Assembly: GCA_964036665.1 (NCBI GenBank)
Contig: OZ038533.1
Location: forward strand, 9,198,413-9,262,412
Length of the DNA: 64,000 nt
Direction of reading: 5' to 3'
Source of the DNA: Gordius sp. MW1
Lineage: Eukaryota; Nematomorpha; Gordioida; Gordea; Gordiidae
Position numbers and translations under genes: made by a program. Positions within the stretch are counted from its first letter, which is position 1. Each line of letters opens with the position of its first letter. The notes beneath the pieces are model-generated. The model was not told the DNA's origin, did no database searches, and saw nothing but the letters and a program-made list of their open reading frames with translations. Positions 63,901 through 64,000 of this stretch are shown in pieces.

Positions 63901-64000
63901 TTTGTCGTTTTCAGACGTGGTTTCGATGATAAAAAGAAAAAATTTATCAGAAGCAAAAAACTATTACTTTGAAATCATGATCGCATAGTGCATTTTTGAA
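60972..64000 (+). repeat. Monomers M179-M187, second copy of the right-edge HOR, truncated by the window
   Basis: Monomer starts are 60972, 61317, 61661, 62006, 62350, 62695, 63036, 63381 and 63726. M179-M180 and M181-M182 are two copies of the M171-M172 dimer, 689 bp apart. M183, M184 and M185 match M173, M174 and M175 at an exact 3443-bp offset. M187 matches M176 at 3787 bp, so one extra monomer lies in between. M185 ends with the M172-type GCATTTTCAAAAATT and CAATCAAACG. M186 begins as M171 and ends as M175. M187 is cut at the window end after 275 bp. Confidence 0.9.
63036..63725 (+). repeat. Chimeric monomer pair M185-M186
   Basis: M185 has the left part of M175 (AAACCCTC, GTCCATCG, CACAGATTTTTC) and the right end of M172 (GCATTTTCAAAAATT, CAATCAAACG). 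M186 has the left part of M171 (CTATTTTCGG, GGATTATAGG, CTCTTGCAC) and the right part of M175 (AATCTGATAAC, GCATATTGC). Together they equal M175 with one M172/M171 segment of monomer length inserted in its middle. That is what an unequal exchange within type II right halves would leave. Confidence 0.85.

Larger units (their letters stand above)
1..64000 (+). repeat. Satellite DNA array, ~345-bp monomer, 186 complete copies plus one partial
   Basis: Seen directly: the phase word TAGTTCTCGCAG, or a one-base variant, recurs every 282-346 bp from base 1 to 63726, always on the + strand. Most intervals are 344 or 345 bp. Successive copies differ by scattered substitutions and small indels, and nothing else lies between them. 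The hand-built consensus has 105 G+C in 345 bp. Family knowledge: tandem arrays of this scale with HOR structure are typical of eukaryotic centromeric or pericentromeric heterochromatin, and 345 bp is about two nucleosome repeats. Inferred: chromosomal location and organism group. No array edge is visible, so the true length is unknown. Monomers are numbered M1 to M187 from left to right in the other entries. Confidence 0.99.

Noticed and set aside
1-64000. CRISPR array or other bacterial repeat
   Set aside because: The repeat unit is the full 345 bp with no unique spacers between short direct repeats, and there are no cas-like genes or any bacterial genes in 64 kb.
1-64000. Canonical 17-bp CENP-B box (NTTCGNNNNANNCGGGN)
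   Set aside because: TTCG words are present (CTTTTCGGAAG, GTTTCGATG, and TTTCGATTC on the minus strand). The required A and CGGG are missing at the right spacing in each case, so no intact box was found in the consensus.
1-64000. Transposable-element origin of the monomer (terminal inverted repeats, target-site duplications, poly-A tail or tRNA-like head)
   Set aside because: Monomers abut exactly with no duplicated target sites, and the only inverted repeats are internal and short. A-runs are internal and not at a 3' end. No reverse transcriptase, transposase or RNA polymerase III box pattern was recognised.
1-64000. Hidden unique insert, inversion or unrelated sequence within the array
   Set aside because: I followed the monomer phase from base 1 to 64000. 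Every interval is accounted for by one monomer in the + orientation, the largest deviation being a 59-bp deletion.
1-64000. rRNA, tRNA or small-RNA gene cluster with tandem spacers
   Set aside because: No conserved rRNA or tRNA sequence was recognised. Copies vary by indels throughout, and the composition (about 30% G+C) does not suit structured RNA genes.

Overview
The whole 64 kb window is one uninterrupted head-to-tail satellite DNA array. I delimited 186 complete monomers plus a 275-bp partial copy at the right edge, phased from the recurring TAGTTCTCGCAG. All are on the same strand, with no gene, transposon, RNA gene, inversion or unique spacer between them. The usual monomer is 344-345 bp. 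Shorter classes (341, 338-340, 335-336, 330, 321-322 and 282 bp) come from small, recognisable deletions. The hand-built consensus is about 30% G+C. It has 14 CpG against about 8 expected from its base composition, so CpG is not depleted. The array scale, nested higher-order repeats (HORs) and roughly dinucleosomal monomer point to pericentromeric or centromeric heterochromatin of a eukaryote. Undepleted CpG favours a lineage with little germline CpG methylation (many insects, nematodes), but the sequence does not identify the species.

Layout. 1-5080: heterogeneous monomers with local 2- and 3-monomer periodicities and one 282-bp deletion derivative; part of this resembles the family that reappears at 25.3 kb. 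5081-6105: three monomers recurring at 23950-24973. 6106-24637: a family built on an A-B-C trimer (about 1029 bp), organised into 9-, 11- and 10-monomer HORs. The 11+10 block (7210 bp) is itself tandemly duplicated, with a chimeric junction monomer near 17.2 kb. 24638-28411: transition block. 28412-40750: an 18-monomer HOR (6166 bp) present twice in tandem, with part of it present a third time at 25664-28260. 40751-57872: a patchwork of short HORs: a 4-mer, a 6-mer of about 2067 bp, a 23-bp-deletion subfamily, a 3-mer of 1023 bp, and dimers of 688-689 bp. 57873-64000: monomers again arranged in a larger repeat (offset 3443 bp) that runs off the window.

Two linked monomer haplotypes run through the array. 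Type I carries GATGATAAAAAG and TAGTGCATTTTTGAAAA; type II carries TATGATCCCAAG and TAGAGCCATTTTCAAAA. A few monomers switch between them internally and mark recombination points. Nearly every monomer keeps an 8-bp inverted repeat, GTTGCGAT-N11-ATCGCAAC, which is the best candidate for a sequence-specific protein site. Short open frames (60-94 codons) occur in some monomers; I regard them as accidental and annotate no genes.
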